This document shows positions 5,609 through 6,359 of a stretch of DNA of 6,359 nt, piece by piece. The stretch comes from an uncultured Rhodanobacter sp. (lineage in GTDB: Bacteria; Pseudomonadota; Gammaproteobacteria; Xanthomonadales; Rhodanobacteraceae): assembly GCA_903827735.1 (NCBI GenBank), contig CAIKJM010000623.1, forward strand, positions 1 to 6,359, read 5' to 3'. Within the stretch, counting starts at the first letter, position 1, and each line of letters begins with the position of its first letter. The translations under genes and the position numbers were made by a program. Below the pieces are notes generated by a model. That model did no database searches, was not told where the DNA came from, and worked only from the letters and a program-made list of their open reading frames with translations.

Positions 5609-6178
5609 ATGGACCAGCGGGAACTCGAAGCACTTGTCGTCAAGATCAGCATGTTTGCCAACCGTGTGAACGAGCTTGGTGACCATGTCGCCAAACAGTC
5701 ACAGCAGGCAACGGAGCAGTTGACCCATACCGCAAAAGGCTTGAGCAACGTCGCAGATCAATCCGTTGCACGCATTGTTGAGGGAGTCGAGCAGTCCGCC
5801 GCCAAATCCATCTCGGCCGGTGCCAACATGGCCGTCTCCGACATTCTGCAACGCCTAGGCAATGGCGTGCAGCTACTTGACAGCCAAGTGCGGCAGATGA
5901 TCGGAGCGGTCAACACTCTGGAACAGAGTGTCGTCAAGACAGATCGCGCGCATGTGGCGACGGCATGGAAAGGGTTCATTGGCCTTCTCATCGGTGCGTT
6001 GGCGATCGTTGGCGCCTCGACGTACATGGTCTGGTCGGCAAGACAGGACCTTGGCAACCTCAAGTGGGCCGAGCAGGTGCAGGCGGCGGAAACAGCCGGC
6101 AAGCTGGCGCAGTGCCCGGACGGCGCCGGTATCTGCGCGCTCGACGGCAAGAAGTGGGTACGACTAGACTCTCAGTGA
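5609..6178 (+). CDS. Single-pass membrane protein with long N-terminal coiled-coil-like domain, function unknown
   Basis: I do not recognise this 189-residue protein with confidence. Residues 1-115 are a polar, Gln/Ala/Ser-rich helical region without prolines, as in coiled coils. Residues 120-143 (from AWKGFIGLL to MVW) form one transmembrane helix. The last 45 residues hold a Cys169/Cys176 pair, followed by LDGKKWVRLD. There is no signal peptide, so the TM helix is probably a signal anchor; topology is not clear from charges. The start follows the GH19 stop by 17 nt, with AAGGAAG at 5598-5604 as ribosome site, so the two are probably co-transcribed. The layout loosely recalls small membrane accessory proteins annotated as relaxation or MobB-like proteins, but I cannot show homology. 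It may anchor or deliver the enzyme, take part in secretion, or add protection. A holin role is less likely because of the large soluble domain and single TM helix. Confidence 0.8.
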   Translation: MDQRELEALVVKISMFANRVNELGDHVAKQSQQATEQLTHTAKGLSNVADQSVARIVEGVEQSAAKSISAGANMAVSDILQRLGNGVQLLDSQVRQMIGAVNTLEQSVVKTDRAHVATAWKGFIGLLIGALAIVGASTYMVWSARQDLGNLKWAEQVQAAETAGKLAQCPDGAGICALDGKKWVRLDSQ

Positions 6179-6193
6179 CCTGGGCAACAGGCA

Positions 6194-6209
6194 TACAGCA
6201 TCGTCTGTA
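6194..6209. repeat. Short inverted repeat between genes
   Basis: TACAG (6194-6198) and CTGTA (6205-6209) form a 5-bp stem with a 6-base loop, 16 nt after the membrane protein's stop. There is no T-run, so it is at best a weak terminator or a regulator site. Confidence 0.25.
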
Positions 6210-6269
6210 CAGGTCCGCATGTGGATGCAAAAGGGAATCTACATTGTCCTGTGAGCGTGGAGATGGGCC

Positions 6270-6359
6270 ATGACCGGTGATGACATTTATGAGTTGATGA
6301 TTCAGAAAAAAGGACTCGCCTCTCCACCTAAGGTAAATACCGCTACTCGGCTAACGGAC
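6270..6359 (+). CDS. Start of an unrecognised gene, cut by the window edge
   Basis: An ATG at 6270 opens a frame of 30 codons that is still open at the window end (begins MTGDDIYELMIQKKG). GGAG at 6259-6262 lies 7 nt before the ATG, a good ribosome site, and no competing frame looks better. The visible part has no signal peptide and starts with a short acidic helix-like segment followed by a basic, proline-containing stretch. The fragment is too short to assign. It lies 91 nt after the membrane protein gene on the same strand, so it may belong to the same accessory cluster. Confidence 0.6.
   Translation, partial: MTGDDIYELMIQKKGLASPPKVNTATRLTD

Noticed and set aside
4428..6178. Phage lysis cassette (endolysin plus holin)
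   Set aside because: The membrane protein is too long and soluble-heavy for a holin, no spanin or phage structural gene is seen, and inhibitor-like secreted genes lie upstream. It is not fully excluded because the window is short.
5965..6273. 102-codon + frame at the end of the membrane protein gene
   Set aside because: Out-of-frame reading of the 5609-6178 gene with Arg/Gly-rich sequence and no ribosome site; its end just passes the next gene's start.

Overview
The window looks like chromosomal DNA from a GC-rich gammaproteobacterium. Gene content, MsrA type and domain style point to the Xanthomonadales/Lysobacterales (for example Rhodanobacteraceae such as Dyella, Rhodanobacter or Luteibacter). 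That placement is inferred from protein style and was not tested by a search. All genes called are on the + strand.

The left half (1-3021) is strongly GC-rich and ordinary. It holds msrA (165-671), which encodes methionine sulfoxide reductase A, closed by a perfect 11-bp hairpin terminator. After it comes a large exported Ntn-hydrolase of the penicillin acylase family (808-3021) with a clear Gly-Ser autoprocessing site.

The right half (about 3022-6359) is visibly less GC-rich, uses more AT-ending codons, and reads as an accessory cassette. In order it encodes: a secreted four-cysteine protein of the LprI/DUF1311 lysozyme-inhibitor-like family (3205-3660); a secreted protein with a calcium-loop motif DxNxDGxxD and a CGG...GDP motif, which I compare with the XAC2610 type of lysozyme-inhibitor immunity protein (3734-4357); a leaderless GH19 lysozyme/chitinase-like enzyme with a PG_binding_1 domain and a glutamine-rich C-terminal tail (4428-5591); a single-pass membrane protein with a long helical, probably coiled-coil domain (5609-6178); and the first 30 codons of an unrecognised gene (6270 to the edge).

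The best reading is an antibacterial effector-immunity cassette. The enzyme has no signal peptide, so it would leave the cell through a specialised secretion system. The order GH19, then PG-binding, then Q-rich C-terminus resembles the bacteria-killing type IV secretion effectors of Xanthomonas. Two periplasmic inhibitors of different families lie immediately upstream and would protect the producer. No secretion apparatus is visible and the C-terminal tail is not a clear XVIPCD, so the secretion route is inference.

Three further points stand out. The two inhibitor genes share a duplicated 5' module: the same 10-mer exactly 45 nt before each start codon, 30 of 45 identical leader bases and similar signal peptides. 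They share this although their mature domains are unrelated. The enzyme's tail carries isoleucine at exactly seven-residue intervals in a run of glutamines. A membrane coiled-coil protein is co-transcribed just behind it.
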